Shown here one piece after another: positions 1 through 14,339 of a stretch of 64,000 bases of DNA. The notes under the pieces were generated by a model. The model saw only the letters and a list, made by a program, of their open reading frames with translations, did not search any database and was not told the DNA's origin. The stretch's first letter is position 1. Each line of letters starts with the position of its first letter. Made by a program: the position numbers and the translations under genes. Source of the stretch: Uloborus plumipes (Eukaryota > Arthropoda > Arachnida > Araneae > Uloboridae); NCBI GenBank assembly GCA_038373865.1, contig JAXGGA010005508.1:1-64000 (forward strand). The letters are read 5' to 3'.

Positions 1-429
1 TAATAGCTTTTAAATTTTTAAAGTGTTTAAAAACTACTTTTTTCCAGCCCCCCCCCCCCTCTTTTTCCCCCATTTTTCGTATTTTTACTGATTTTGAAGA
101 CAAGAAGAGGGATCATCTAAAGGTCCACAAGAAAATGGGGCCCCCTTCCCTTAAAAAAAGAAGTGAATTTTTTTTGTAATACCGGGAAAAAATCTTTATT
201 ATATTTTTAAACCTACTTTCCCGTTAAAAATAAAAGAGACGAAAAAAGCATTAAAATTGGCTTAATGCATCTAAAAAATGTCGCCAAGTCCAAAAAATAT
301 CGCCAAGTCCAAAAAAATATCGCCAAGTAAAAAAAAGTCAAAAAGAAACTAAAAAATTAAATAAATATCGAAAAATTAAAAATTTGAAAGTAGGGTATTG
401 AGATGGGGAATTTGTGCGTCGGTCTGTCG
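1..429. other. AT-rich non-coding DNA with C-runs and CGCCAAG motifs
   Basis: No gene is visible. The stretch has a C-run near 48-60 and another at 436-447. Three close copies of 'TCGCCAAGT' lie between 281 and 328, each followed by an A-rich spacer. The same CGCCAAG word recurs inside the repeat at about 22.4-22.6 kb, so this is probably the tail of a dispersed repeat that begins outside the window. Confidence 0.5.
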
Positions 430-1090
430 GTCTGCCCCCCCCCCCCCTAATAACTTTTAAATGAATATTCCGATTTGAACGATTTTTTTTTGTTCGAAAG
501 ATCTCGGCGAGTACAGCTCATTCCTATATTTGATTTTTCGATTTGAACAATTTTTGGTGCAACTTTAAACCGTTCAAACAACCTGGCCCGCGATATTAAC
601 TTTTTAGTTAACAGTCCGATTTGAACAAACTTTTTTTTGTTCGAAAGATCTTTTCAAGGGTACTTCATTCCCGTATCTACATTTTCGATTTGAACAATTT
701 TTCGTTCAACATTGAACCGTTCAAACAAGCTCTCACCCCTAATAACTTTTGAGTGAACCGTCCGATTTAAACAAACTTTTTTTTGTTCGAAAGATCTCGG
801 CAAGGATACTTTATCCCCGTTTTTAAATTTCCGATTTGAACAAAAAGTTTTTTTTGTTCAAAAGGTGTCGGCAAGGATGCTTCATTACCGTATTTAAATT
901 TTCAATTTGAACATTTTTTTTGTTCAACATTGAACCGTTTAAACAACCTTTCCCCACATAATAACTTTTAAGTGAAAAGTCCGAATTGAATAAACTTTTT
1001 TTTGTTCGAAAGATCTCGGAGAGGCTCATTCCTATATTTCACTTTTCAATTTGAACCATTTTTCGTTCAATGATGAACCGTTTAGAAAAA
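430..1090. repeat. Diverged tandem repeat, unit about 145 bp
   Basis: Four imperfect units recur, each starting with 'TAATAACTTTT' or a close variant near 447, 595, 737 and 955. Each runs through 'CCGATTTGAAC', 'TTTTTTGTTCGAAAGATCT', 'TTCGATTTGAAC' and 'CAACATTGAACCGTTCAAAC'. The third unit is longer (about 216 bp) because an inner half-unit is duplicated. Short ORFs on the minus strand here only translate this repeat. The unit resembles short dispersed repeats common in arthropod genomes; that comparison is from memory. Confidence 0.75.
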
Positions 1091-4000
1091 ATTTTAACAT
1101 GAGCGCCTACGGAGAAATTTAAATTGAATGTTGATTCTGAACTTCAAGGCGGATTTCCTTCAAACTAACTTTGTAAGAAAATGGTTTTGATAAATAATGT
1201 ATTTTAAAGTACTTTTCTGAATAATCTTCTGTGAGGACTCTGATTCCGACTACGACTCCGCAAACATGGCGGAAATGCAGGCTCAGAAAAAATGACTGAC
1301 TGGGCAGACGATTTTTTGTTTATTTATTTATTTGTTTGTTTAATTTATTATTATTTTTTTTTTTTTATCAGACGATTTTTTTTTGTTAACAAAAATTGTT
1401 CATTCACGAGAGCATTTTATTCCTTATTTATATTTAACAACTGGCAACGGATTAAAAATGAAATTCAAGACATTTTATTAACGAACAAGTTTTTTTTCTT
1501 TCTTTGATAAAATGTGTTTTGAAGTTCTTTGTACTTTTATTTTATTTATTATTTTTTTTTCTTTTGAAAACGATTGGGAAATTTTTCTACGGAAGAACTA
1601 TAACAGTTACATTCTTTAAAAGGTGCGACAAAACTTTTTTTTTACTCGTTTATTTACTTTTTACGTGTCCATTTCATCTGATGAGAGGGGTATATTTTGC
1701 TTTTAGAAATCAGCTTTAAGTGCTATAAAGGTATGTTTGACATAATTTTCAGTTTCAGATATTCAAGAGAATATTGATCAGATGCTAGAATGCCGATGTC
1801 GATGTACAGGAAAGTAGGCTCGTTTAGTTCTTGACAGAACTATAGCAAAGGGAAATACCACTACTTCTTTGAAAAAAGGATTACCAGTGCACTTTGTGGG
1901 TGTAATTATGAGAACTAATAACTGCGTCATTTAACCTGGCAGGGTGTGTAAATTTAAATGACTCTAATTTGTTTAAATTTCAGATGAGGCGGATAAGTAA
2001 TAAGTGCTGATAAGTTATTTTGTCATTAGAATCCCATTCTGTTGCTATTTGCTTCGCGTAATGTACTGTATGAATGCTATAAATGCAATAACACTAAAGG
2101 TTTTATTTCGAAATTGCTGAGGCTGACAGCATTTTAAAAACAACTTAAAATTTGTGCCTTGAGTATTTTATTCAATAATAATTCATCGTTTTTTACTAAT
2201 GAGTCATGCCGTGTCTCTTCAGTGCCGTCTTGTCATGACCTCCCCAATAGCGTCACTCCCCTTTCAACATATTTTCCCTGTGGCCTGTAAAACTCAAAAT
2301 CGAAAAATCTGCTGTCTTGTGTCTTTACAAACACAAAAATAACGATAACTAGTGGAAAAATGAATATTAAATAAAACAGATTTTGTTTTCTTCGTCGAAG
2401 CAAAAAAATCTTTTGCCGTATATGCTCCCTCATGTGACACGAAGATAGATCCACCTCCCTGTGGTCTACCCTGGGCAACGTTTTATACTGCCCACTGCTG
2501 AGAACTCTGTTAGACTTTCAATGCTGAGCGTTACTGGGAGGCAAGAAGGTGAACGAGACAAGAACTTTGTCAAGTTCTTTGTCGTTTGAAATGAAAAAAA
2601 ATACATTCACAACCAATGCACTATTTTGCCGTACTTCTAAAATCCATTACCGAAGTGAACGTGAATCTTCATGTACTTTTTAACGTCATGCTGCAAGACA
2701 TATCTTTTCATTTTCAGATCGTTTTAATTACTTTCAAAGATAGATGTATGCATTTTTTCGATCTTTCGAATTTTTCAAAATGTTTTACATTAATATAGCC
2801 ATGCTTATAAAATACGATGAAAGAAGTATGCATACATTTTATCCGGCTTTAGAAATAGATTGAAATATATATTCAGTAATGTTGTCTTACTTAAAAGTTA
2901 CCCTCAAAGACATATTCATGCATCCCTTTGAATCACGTTCAAATGTATGTGCTTTAATTTCGCCATACGGTAAAGGATGAATGAATGAATCTTGTTAGAC
3001 TTCAGTAATACACAGAAAGATATGTTCAGTCTTACTACTAAGTTGAAAGATATTTCCATAAATATTATTGCACTTTGAACTCATACTACATTTTAGAATT
3101 TCAGTTAAAGTTGTTAAATATAGTGTTCGACATAATCCATATTCATGGAAGAAATCTCCATTTTCAATTCTTAAAAATAACATGTATTCACTATATATTT
3201 ATTACATGCAAAATGCTTCTCAATTTCTTAGACTTAGGAAATACATTTAAAACCCGCATCAGCCATATGTGTTCTTCCCCAAAATCTAATGCAGCACTAT
3301 CCAATATATTGTGGATCGAAACATTTTCTCCACTTTTTAAAATGCATCAAAATGCAGGGAAAACATGTGAAAATGGAACGCAACGTACCTGCGAAAATAA
3401 AATCCCCACGTGAATTCCGAGATCTCTATTTCATGCTCGTAACACAGAGAATTCGTCGTTTCTTTCCCCCCGAAAAGAAATCTCGCCATTGGTTTGTTGT
3501 TCAATATTCGGGTGTCACATTTACAAGCTGTTTTGCATACAAATCTTGTTGGATTTGTGTTTGCTAGTGCAGAATTTTCGGCAAAAGAAAAATGGCTTTA
3601 GAAAGATATGTTGAAGAAAATGTTATTAAATGAAAGATGTCGCATATACTTGGAAATTATTCATAGTTATAATAACTTACTTATTTGCGTTTCATTGGAA
3701 TATATATTGGGAAGAGTTAGTGTTGTGAATAATAATGTTCAACTCTAAGTTTAATTCAGATGGGAAAAACCTGATGAGGAGATTACGGTATTGTACCCAA
3801 GCAATTATGCAACTGGCTTCTATCAAACAACAATGATAGTTAATTTAATTCTTTTGACCCGAGATGTTAATTGCTAAATTAGTATGAAAGAAGAGGCTAC
3901 ACCACATATTGTTTTGAAACTTCAAAGCTAATGCTTTAAACTTTTTGAAAAAAAAATTTAAAAATGTAAACACATTGCGTTGTTGAAATGTTCTCAAGAA

Positions 4001-4458
4001 AAAAAAATCTTGACGGAGCTTGACAACTACACGAGTCAGTTTTGAGGAACCAATTTATAATCAAAATTTTAAATGATTCGTGTATGCTTCATATACCCCA
4101 GCGAAGTGATTATCATCATTTTGCATCACTCAAAACACAAGTAATAAGATTAAATTTTAAAACATCAAGACTATTTTCAAATTAAAAAAAAAAATAATAA
4201 ATCGTGTTAAGTTGAGAATCTTTAGTTTTGTGCTGTTTCAAATTTGCAATGTCTTCAGAAGCCTTGCGACACATAAGAAAAAGACCAATGTTCGAAAAAT
4301 TAGTAATTAGGCCATTCCTTTCGTGTGAGCTATGCTACGTAATTTTTATGCGACACATCGAATAAAAATAGTGTGAACAGTAATTGCGGGTACTAATATA
4401 ATAGTGCATAGCTAATACAAATTAAACATTTTATACTTTCAAATGCCATCTTATTAAA
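1091..4458. other. AT-rich non-coding stretch, no gene seen
   Basis: Both strands carry only short chance ORFs. A degenerate hexamer stretch of GGAGTC type (reverse strand) sits at about 1228-1262, and a T-run at 1350-1386. About 2220-2600 and 3340-3560 are less AT-rich than the surroundings, but no protein family is recognisable. Confidence 0.6.
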
Positions 4459-5384
4459 TAGGGATGCACCGATTAATCGGCAGAACCGATTAATCGGCCA
4501 CTTTTCCGATCATTAATTATCGGCAAAATCGGGTCGATCAATTGGCTGAAAAATATTTTTCAGATATTATTATTTAAAGTATACTTTCACTAGGAAACTA
4601 CTGTCGTCCCGGCTTAATCGGGTAACGGATAAACGAATACCCCGCTTATACGAATAAAATATCTCGGAACCGATGGCATAGACGTAATGTTAAAGATGTC
4701 CGCTTAATCCAATACCCCGTTTAATCGAATAATATTTCTTGAAACCGACAGTATTCGTTTAAGCGGGGCCGACAGTATGATGAATAATTTTATTAACTGT
4801 AATAATAATCCTCACAGTTGATACAAAGTTTTTTTTAAATGAATTCTCCTACTTTGAATAAATATACATAGACAATGATGCAACATTTTTCATGTGGCGA
4901 TAGTTTTTTCCTTAGCACAGTGCTTTCAGATAACCTCTAATTTTCAAAGAATAAAAGTATTGAATTAAATTGCAACTGAATACTAAACTATATGAATTAA
5001 AAGTACTCCTAAATTGAAGTGTTCACCACACGCTCCCCCACCCCTCCTTTTTTATAAATATTTATTTCTAATTGACATAACTAACAATGTGTTAATAATA
5101 TTATTGACACTAATATGAAAATCGGTTCTAAGAAATTTGATAAAATATTGAAATTATTTTGTGAAAACTAGGAAAATGAAAAAAAAAATCTTCTTCCAGA
5201 AATAAATTACTTACTATTTCTAAACTTGGAATTGTATAAGAGATAAAAACAGTGATGGTAAAATTGGTAGTAGAAAAACAATTATCCTTATCATTAATCG
5301 GTTCAGCCGATTAATCGGCCGATTATCAACAGCTGATTAATCGGTAATCGGTAATCGGCCAATTTGCTTATCGGTGCATCCCTA
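4459..5384. mobile_element. Non-autonomous hAT-type element, copy 1
   Basis: The ends are inverted repeats TAGGGATGCACCGAT and ATCGGTGCATCCCTA. The subterminal parts are packed with the palindrome CCGATTAATCGG and its half sites. A second copy lies in the opposite orientation at 37965-38692 and has a perfect 8-bp target duplication, which places the family in hAT. Copy 1 has no clear target duplication (flanks TTATTAAA and CAAAAAAA), so that boundary has decayed. No transposase ORF is present. It is about 200 bp longer than copy 2, mostly because of the nested element at 4601-4775. Confidence 0.8.
4601..4775. mobile_element. TA-flanked MITE nested in hAT copy 1
   Basis: Inverted ends CTGTCGTCCCGGCTTAA and TTAAGCGGGGCCGACAG are flanked by TA at 4599-4600 and 4776-4777. 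The matching position in the other hAT copy (reverse strand near 38573) has no insert, so filled and empty sites can be compared inside this window. TA duplication and 'CCCGCTTAA' ends suggest a pogo/Tigger-like or other Tc1/mariner MITE; the family is inference. Confidence 0.75.
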
Positions 5385-8300
5385 CAAAAAAAAGCATTCA
5401 AATGCAAAAAAAAAAAAAAAAAGCAATGATACATTTTACGGGTACCCCTTTTAGTCGTAGAATTAACTATCCATACAACTTAAAAGCATCGAACTTCAAA
5501 GAAAAAATATCAAGAAATAGAAGTTTTTCATCCTCAAACATTCGCCTTTTCTACGGCAAATGTTAAGCAGTTCTATTTGTTGCCCAATTTAGAGAACAGA
5601 TCAATAATAACTATGGGTATAAGTCAGGCATGAGAAAAAGAGGTGCTGACTGAAAAACAAAACTGATATGTAGGCAGTTTTAATTTGTTTGCTCAAGCTT
5701 TAGGTGTTTCATTGACCAAGAATAAGAAAAAGGTCGGGATTGCTTTGTTTCTCGGAATCGGACAATGGACATGTGACATGGACATTACGTTTATATATTT
5801 AAGAATGAACTTTTTTTTAAAATATTTTTTGTTTGATCACTATTATATGATGTGCCAAGATCTTGAGCCATATCATCTAGTGGTGATTTTATTTTCCTTT
5901 GCATGCCAAGCATATATATAAAGTATTCTTTTCGTAAAAAAAATAAAAAGATAGGTTTTGGCTGTTTCATGCTATTTTAATTGATATTACACACAATATT
6001 GACCGGTTTTGTAAACTTTATGTCGATGTATTTTCTTTATTTTTTTATGCGGGTCAAAACTTTTTTGCAAGCTCTCTGACAAAGCAATTAATGCAAAAAG
6101 TCGAACGAAATTATAGGAACAAATAAACTCTGTACTCAACTGCTGTTCATTAGTTGTTTTGCACCGATTAGATGAAGTAACTGAAAAAATATTGAGTAAA
6201 ATTATTTGGTCTCAAAAAGTATTAAAATAATTACCACGTCTTAAGGAATACAATTATTTTTCAATTTGAACGAATTTACGGTCGTACGAACGATAGTAAT
6301 ATTGCTTCCTGCATTTAATGTCTTTTAATGAAATACTTCGAACTATACTAATTTCTTTTCCAATTACTTTCCTTAATTTCTATATCAATTGCTATTGAAA
6401 ATTCGACCTTATTTTGTAAAAGTAAAATAAGCAAAATCGGCATTAAATTTGACGGTTTTTTTTTAATATTTTCTTTTTATTTCTTTCTTTTTGTTTTTTC
6501 CTTAGACTAATTCGCAAAACAACTTAGACTAATTCGCATTTTATACCATCTACGTTATCGTTAGAACGATAGCCTAGATGATCTAACATCCTGTTCGATA
6601 CGAAAAGGAGCAAGTTTATTTTAAAAATCCACACAATGTGTTTTATATATGTAATATAAAAAAAACGACTTGGTATGCAACCTATTGTTTCCTTGAATAA
6701 GCAGCGCATAGCTAGCGAATAAAAGACGCTGCATTAACTCTTTGTTTCCTCTAAATGAAATCAGTGCACTCGCCACTTGCAGAGCTCGTTTTAATCCAGG
6801 TAAAGTGAGAGGAAAAATAATTGCAGCGAAAACCTCTCTCGGAGAGATATTCATTCTTTATTTACATGATGAAAATAATTTTGCTAGTTTCCTTTAATTT
6901 ACTGAACATAATTTCGAAAGAGAAAGGATGGGGCTTATGGGGAATAACCTCCGTAAAGCCTTTGATCCTAATTTTCCTTCTTAAAGAGTAAAAGCTTTAA
7001 ATTGCGAGAGTTCTTGTTTCGGAGTTTCTTGAGTACTGAGTAATTACGCTGTAAATGCAGAGTTTACTTTGTAAAAATGCGCTGCGTGTTTTAATGATTT
7101 TGCAATCAATATTTGTTTACTTAACATATTTCTCACTGTTTATTTACTAAGTTATTGCGTTCTGTTTTCGGTAAATTGGCACCGAACTACTTATGCATTA
7201 AGGATGGGTGTTTTGTGTATTGTTTTGTTTAGAGAGTTTGTAGAAAATGTTAACCAATAAGGTTTAAATCCGAAACTTGACTAATGGAGTGTTTGCCAAA
7301 TTACTTGACAGAATATATTTTATGGCAAATATATTTTACTGAGCACATTTTAGTTTAAAAAATCAGTGATCTTTTACTGAATGATGTATTTACTTGTACT
7401 AAGAAATTAAAATTTTAACTTTGTATCTGGCGTTATGGACAATCAGATACGCAATGTGTTATTTTATTATTACAAGGCATTACTGTATTAAATTTTGAAA
7501 AGGATATTTTTATTTAAAATAATTTGAGTGAAATCTCCATGTCAACTTATTAACTTCACATTTCAGTTCAATTTGCCCTTTCAAGTTTTTCGAAATGTTA
7601 GCAATAAAGCTACATCTCTAATTCCTTTGTTACCGCTTCGTAAAAATTTTTCCTGAAAACAAACGTAAGTTATAAAATAAAATTTATTAATTCATGAAAC
7701 AATTTTAATAAAGAATTTAGAAACACGGTTATGAATTAAGTGGTATGCTCTTTCCATCTCTAATAACCTTCACAAGTATCAACCAACTCCTACGAAATGA
7801 CTTCTGTTCATACAATATTGCCAAGGTGCCTCAGGTACACTTTTAAGCAATTCAAAACTATTTTAATGTTTTTCTTGAGCAAAAAAACTAAAAAAAAAAT
7901 CCTGGTGTAAAAGTAGATTTTTACATTTAAAAAGTTTTACATTAGCACCTTTATCATAATTGAACTTTTTATCTAAAAAATTCGTAATTGATCAAAATTA
8001 TTTTAGTACACAAAAAGTAGGAAAACTGCTGATAGTTAGACAAATTGTAGTGTTTTCCTTTTTAAGAAACATAAAGTACATTTTTTACATGATAGCAAAA
8101 CTCGAATAAATTTATTCGTATGCCAAACCCTAACAGTTAGTAAAGGCAGACTGGTTGAGGTTGAAAGGAAAGTGAAATAAATATATTTTACCCCCTTTTA
8201 ATTTATCGTTTTCAAAAAAATCCGTTTATCATATCATACCGTCTCTATGCATTGTAACTGTACTGCGTTTGTTACATTTTGCACTCAATATATTTGTTAT

Positions 8301-11300
8301 TTTAAATGCCTAATTCTAAAGCCGAAACAATGTTTCAATACTGAAAGCTAAAAAGGTATGCCTACGTTTGGATTCTTTAAAAATGTAATCAAATATTGAT
8401 TAACTGCATATTTTTCCCATTAATCGATGATTAAAAGTAGAAATATAAACACTAAATATTACTTGTTTAAAAATTTTAGAAATTGGGAAATTTTAGAAAA
8501 TCCTCCTAAATTTTTGCTATTTTTGCCACTTTTTACTCATTCAATTCAATATATTTTAACTAATTTCTAACAGAAGTTACTGTATGACTCACCAGCGACC
8601 TTTAAAGATTTCTCTCACATTAATATTAGTGTTTTAGAAGATTTTTGAGACGAAACATTCTCCATGTTACTCAGTTACACACTCTTTGACTATACTTGAC
8701 AATATGCTTCCTTTTTTTTATCCATTCTCTTTTTTTTTTTTTTTCATTCTTCAGAATTTTTGGAATCTTTTAGTTCAACTTCTAGTTCTTACCATAGCCC
8801 ATACGGTGTATTTAGTTATCCATTACTTTGTTTCCAATTATCGCAGAAATGAAAATTTGGATTTCTAAAAGTTAGTTATTAAAAAATAAATAAATACATA
8901 TAAAACTTTTTGTTTTCTAAAAATGATTATTTTATGACAGGCAAAAGTCTTAAAGTTGAAGTTTAACACAGCTTTCTTTTCTTTTCTTTTCTTTTTTTTT
9001 TTGCTGCCAAACATTTAACCAAATCATTTCAATACGCCAAAGAAAATATATTTTTACCATTTTTGTAGTTTTTTACTCGTATCCATACAATTTTTGGCGG
9101 GATAAATTTCCATTCAATACTGTTGTGCAGTTGTGGTATCATCACCTTTACCAGACTTCATAATTTCATATTATAGATGTTAACATGTTTTTTTTTTTTT
9201 TTTGACTGTTACTACTAAAGACAATATACAATGTTTTGCAAGCTAATAACTGTGGCTCATTTGAGACAATTTTTTTTTCACTTCTTTCGATTAATAATGT
9301 CTCAGGTATCTTATGATTAAAAAGATGAAACTAAAATTCAAGTTTTACAAGTAAGGAATATTTTATTTCGTCCAAGAGCTATTTACGAAACAGTCCTCAT
9401 CCATATCTCTGTGAATTTTATTTACCAACATTATATTAAATTTTAAGCATAAATAGCAACAACTTAGTCCAGCCTTTATTCTTTGTTTTGTTTCGCTTAA
9501 TATGAAAGCAAAACAGTATCTGATGCTTTCTTTTTTGTCAACTACTAACTTTTTTCATTAAAAATGGCAACGTTATTAAATGTTATAAATTTGTTTTCAT
9601 TCTATCCTCCTACAGCTGCTTCTGTGAAAGTGCCACATTTGCCTGAGATGGAAGATAAATTTAATAACTTCTGCAATTTTAAAAAGAAATATTATTATTT
9701 TTGTGTCACTTGTTCTGAATTCTAAAGCAGATTCTTTTTCCAGCGCTCAACTTTCAAATGAAATGACAGTTTTATTCCGTTTGGTGTAAAATCTTGAATG
9801 CGACATTTCATTTAAAAGTGTCGCGTTTGTTCATTACTTTCTTTAGCTTATTTTTAAATCTAAATTTTTAATTTATAACGAAAATATTAATAATGTTGTT
9901 GTAGCTAGGTTTCATATTTATGCATTTCGGCTTGAAGTACATTCTGCTATTGGTTTTTTGTACATAGAATACGCGTTAACGTGTATATCTGAATGATAAT
10001 TAAAATCTTCTAGAACTTTGCTCCGAAAACTGTTTCATAATTCTCGGACTCCCTAATAAGGCCGAATTTTATACAGATTTTGAAGCAATTGCATAAGAAA
10101 TTATGTGTCTAAATGAAGAGAAGTTTTATCTGTAATTATAAGTAATTTTGCTGGTCCTTCTTTATAAATAATTGTTAACATATGGACTCGAACTCATTGG
10201 CAAATTACAGTAAACTATCATAAAAAAATTGATTACATTTTAATAAAACTAACTCAACTTACAAGAGAACGTTTGAAAATGTTTGTCATTTGCATATATG
10301 CACATTAGAGCCTGATGTTTTCTAGTATTTTTGAAAGTTATGACGTTAAAGTTTATTGTGACTTAGGTAGGTGTGCCAAACGAGAACCTATAACTGGCTT
10401 CAAGTTTTGTGTACTTGTCATATAATTCAGAAAAATCGTGTAAAAATTTAAATTTCACCTCGTATTTTTTGGGCTCATTGGGCCTACCGGGTGATAGTTT
10501 GAGAAAGATATACGACCCTATATGTTTGAAACAGTTTTTATTAAAATAACTTTTAGCTTACTCAGTATTGAATTAGAGCAGCAATGCGCTGATTACACGA
10601 AAATCGAACCACGCCGACATATGACACTTTGTTAATTGTCTTTGCAATGCGAAGATAGTTAGCTCCGTATAAAAAAATACGGACGATATTGCACTACTTA
10701 CACCTGTATTGCCTCTACTACTTCGATTTGGTTCAGAATCTTTCTGCATTTGATTTATTGTCTTCATAAAATGCCCTGGTATTTTTTTTACTATTTTCTT
10801 GGTAGTAATATAGTTTGAAGCATTTTTTTTTGGTCCAAACTCCATGTAATTCTTTCTAAAACTTAATTAGTGAATTACTTGGATCCCATTTTTTTGTCTA
10901 TTGTTTTTGTTCTCATCTAAGCAAAAAGAAGAACGTTATAATGGCAAACTCATTAACGTGATGTAGTTTAGTTAAGTATTAAACCATGTAGCATAACATA
11001 ACACTTCAATTAGACAAATTTGAAAAGGAAAAAAAGCTATAGGGATAAAAAGTATTGTTTGTAGGTTTTAAACTCAGTTATCGTTTCATCTTTTCTTTCA
11101 AATTAAAAATTAGTCTTTACAAAATGTGTTGGTTTAATGCAAATATATATCAGATGCGCTAAGTTAATAAAAAATTTATATAGAAGAAAAGAGATGCTTC
11201 TATTATTATATAATAGTAAATAAATAACGGAAGAAAATACCTTGATTCAGCTTCAAGCATACATTTGGCTTCAGTTGACAGTAACATTAAAGGTTGATTT

Positions 11301-14300
11301 TTTTTACTGACATCGATTGGCTGGAAATGGAAGGACGTAAATTTTTGCAAATGTAGTGTTGTTCGTAAAATTACCAATTTACTGATTTAATCACCAACAT
11401 GATGGCTCCAGCTAAAATGTGACTGTATTAACTAATTTTATTGCAAATATTTAAAGTTCGTGTAGCTACGTTAGTGATTTTTTAAAAAAATATTTCAATG
11501 CAATTATAAAAATTGTAGTTCATAATAAATTTTCTTGCATAGACCGATACACTATCCGTCTGAACAAAAGTAGAAATTGCTGTTAAGAAAGAATCAGTAT
11601 ATTTCAAAAAGGAAAGATGCACAGTTACAGTGGAAAAAAGATATGCTGAAAAATATATATGTATCGTATTATAGCATACAGTCACAATGATTTGGTTCAA
11701 AATGTTATTTTAAATTTCAATTTTTTAAAATAGTAGAGAACATCAATGAAAAACCATAATAAAACGTGTTGACATTTTACCATCATTAAAATTTGCAATA
11801 TTTGTTTTCACAAACATCCAGTCCAGCATAAGCAAAATCAATCTAGAGCAACACAAAAGAGAAAATGAAAAAAAAGGAACGTATTTATACTGAAAATGCG
11901 ATGAAAAATATCCATTACAATATTGAAAAAAAAAAATCATATCTTAAAATGCTAAGAAAGCTTTTTCTCAGAAGTACGCCATAAAAATATCAGTTTAGGA
12001 ACATCATTTTTCAGAAGAATTAAATATGTTCTGCTCAGTCGTATTCTCCCAATAGTTTGCCTCCCTATTCTACACACACAATTCTTCACCACTGTGCACG
12101 GGTTTCAACCAATCCGGGCAATTTATAGGCAATATCATCTCATCTTGATAAATGCTCTTATGGTGGCTCTTACATAATGTGCTCTCGTAAATTCTGAATC
12201 GTTGTATATATCATTATTACTGGGACTGCAATGCTGACGTCCGCTATCTTTTAAAATAACGTGCCTTTTGGGATGGTAGTTTCTAAAAGCTGTACTTAAG
12301 AGAAGCATCTGTTTAAAATCCGAGAAGGAATAAAAAGCCTAGATTCTGAAAATGCTATTACCTTATCTTTGCACTTCAAACCTTTGCATTCGGAGAAAAA
12401 AGAATGAAGAAATTATGACAGCTACTGGTGAGATTTGCTTTAAAGCGAAGAATACTGTGGCTTTCAGTAGCGGTCGGCAAAAGAATAAAAGGGGAATAAT
12501 TTCTTGCGCTGCAGATTTGGGGCGAAATTTATGAACGATAAATGTTTTCAAATAAATTTCAAGAGATAAGCACCTTTACCTGAACAATAACAAATTTCAT
12601 CTCCAAAAAGCAGACAATTAATGTACAAATGAATTGTACATAAATACATCTACATCACCCCCCCCCCACCTGACTTTGTAAGATAGTTACAAGAGGATCA
12701 TTTCAAACGGTCCATCATTTGCCTTATACTGGGAAGCAGATGAGCACAAAAAGGCCCAGCATTCCAACATTTATATTTATTCTTTTTAAATTCAAGTTAT
12801 AAGCACAGTTTTTTTTCACAAACTAAAAGGATAAAAATTCTCGCAGGCTCTTAATTTTTATTTCAATCGAAGTCTGATTTTTTTTAAAGAACGAACTTTG
12901 TACAAACTCGTAAAGTTGATTAGAACGCATGCCACAAACAGGAAGTTTTGGGTCTTCTCTTACTTTTAGCTTTTGGGGTTTGAAAGTGGAAGTTTTTATT
13001 TTCCCGACCTTGGGGTTTTCTGAGTATATTTCATTTATTTTATCTTTTCTTCACCCATTTTTGGGGTATTTTTAATCACTGAAGTCGATGCCTTTTAACG
13101 TTTCGCTTTTTTAATCATTTGGTCTCGCGTTTATTTCGGAATACTATTGCAATGATTTATATTGATCCTTGGCACAATTATTTTTAAAAAATAATTATTC
13201 ACATTTTGTTATTTCATTTATTTCTTTTTCTGTTGTTTTCAAATTGAAGACAACAGAAAAAGCTTATTTCTTGAATGGTTTTAAGAAGACGTTACAATTT
13301 TGTTTTTATTTAGTTAATATACGAATACATCGTAGCAATGTGAAAACGTTGTTTGGAATTAACTTTCGATGAACACAGGGTAGAACAATTCCCTTTGTTG
13401 AAAGGAGAATAAAGTCGGTTTGCATTGGTAATAATATTATGTGGCAGGCATGTATCTCGTGAAAATATGAGATGTCCCACTTTTATCCCCAAGTCGAAGT
13501 GGAATTATTTAATACCACTCGTCTAGAAACGAAAGATATAATAGCACATCAGCTGAAGAATGTAGGCGTTTTGAACTAGCTTTGGAAATACAATTCCTTG
13601 AACATTATGAAAAAATGGTGAAATGTTCAATTTGTATAATAATTAGCACAGAAAGTTTAACATTTTTTGTGCATTTTATAACATTTGATCTAATGTTTCA
13701 TATTAAAAAAAACTTAACTGGATAATTAAATTTTTATACAAAATTTCTTAATTTTTTATGCAAAATTTCATTTTGGATACTGTGCCTTAAAGCATTCTAG
13801 GTCTATTGATGGTTGTAAGCGTGAGTTAAATGGGGCAAAAGTAAGTCCTTTGCAGTCCAAGATATTTTTAGCTAAAATAAATAAACTTTTAGCAAATAAA
13901 AAAACTAAATGCCAAATTGATAATAGGATACCACTTTAGTTATTCCATCACGCATAATCACGGGAAATTACTTTCCGCCATTTTTATTTCGAAAAAACTA
14001 CTTCAGAAATTACTGTGAGATTGAAGATTTAGTAGCGGTCAACGAATTTTCTTTTAAATTTAAGTTGTCCTATTACGAAAAAATATTTTTTTCTTCAGAT
14101 AAAAATGAGTAATTCATATGAAATTGTCACTATTCTGAAAAGTCAACTATTGTCTTAAAGATTATCTTTCTATTTCTTTTAATTTAATTAATACCTAAAT
14201 CAGCTTCTACAGTAATGAGCAGAATGGATGAAAAAAAAACGATGTTCATGAATGCGCAAGAACAATTGCATCTGACCAAATTTTCATTTTGTGTGAAATA

Positions 14301-14339
14301 TTTATTTTAGTTATATAAGCACAGCATACATAAATAATT
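5385..14339. other. Long AT-rich non-coding stretch
   Basis: No supported gene in about 9 kb. It contains T-runs (8727-8744, 8990-9003, 9190-9204) and a TTTTC run near 8970. Islands with a more balanced base mix at about 6520-6850 and 12300-12545 have no recognisable protein and could be conserved non-coding DNA or old repeats. A weak candidate exon on the minus strand at 10704-10855 is listed separately. A 'CTTAGACTAATTCGCA' direct duplication sits around 6500-6540. Confidence 0.55.
10704..10855 (-). other. Possible host coding exon (unidentified)
   Basis: On the minus strand an open frame of about 50 codons, rich in Lys, Asn and Thr, is bounded by AG (sequence AGTTTTAG, a weak acceptor with little pyrimidine tract) and by CAGGTGTAAGT, which holds a good GTAAGT donor. 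The peptide includes MEFGPKKNASNYITTKK and ends near SSRGNTG. I recognise no family. In DNA this AT-rich, such a frame can occur by chance, so this is only a candidate. Confidence 0.2.

Noticed and set aside
1292..1719. Phe-rich open frames
   Set aside because: Pure products of T-runs, with no start context or motif.
3771..3790. CTGATGAGG, a possible hammerhead core
   Set aside because: No GAAA and no stem II follow at the right distance.
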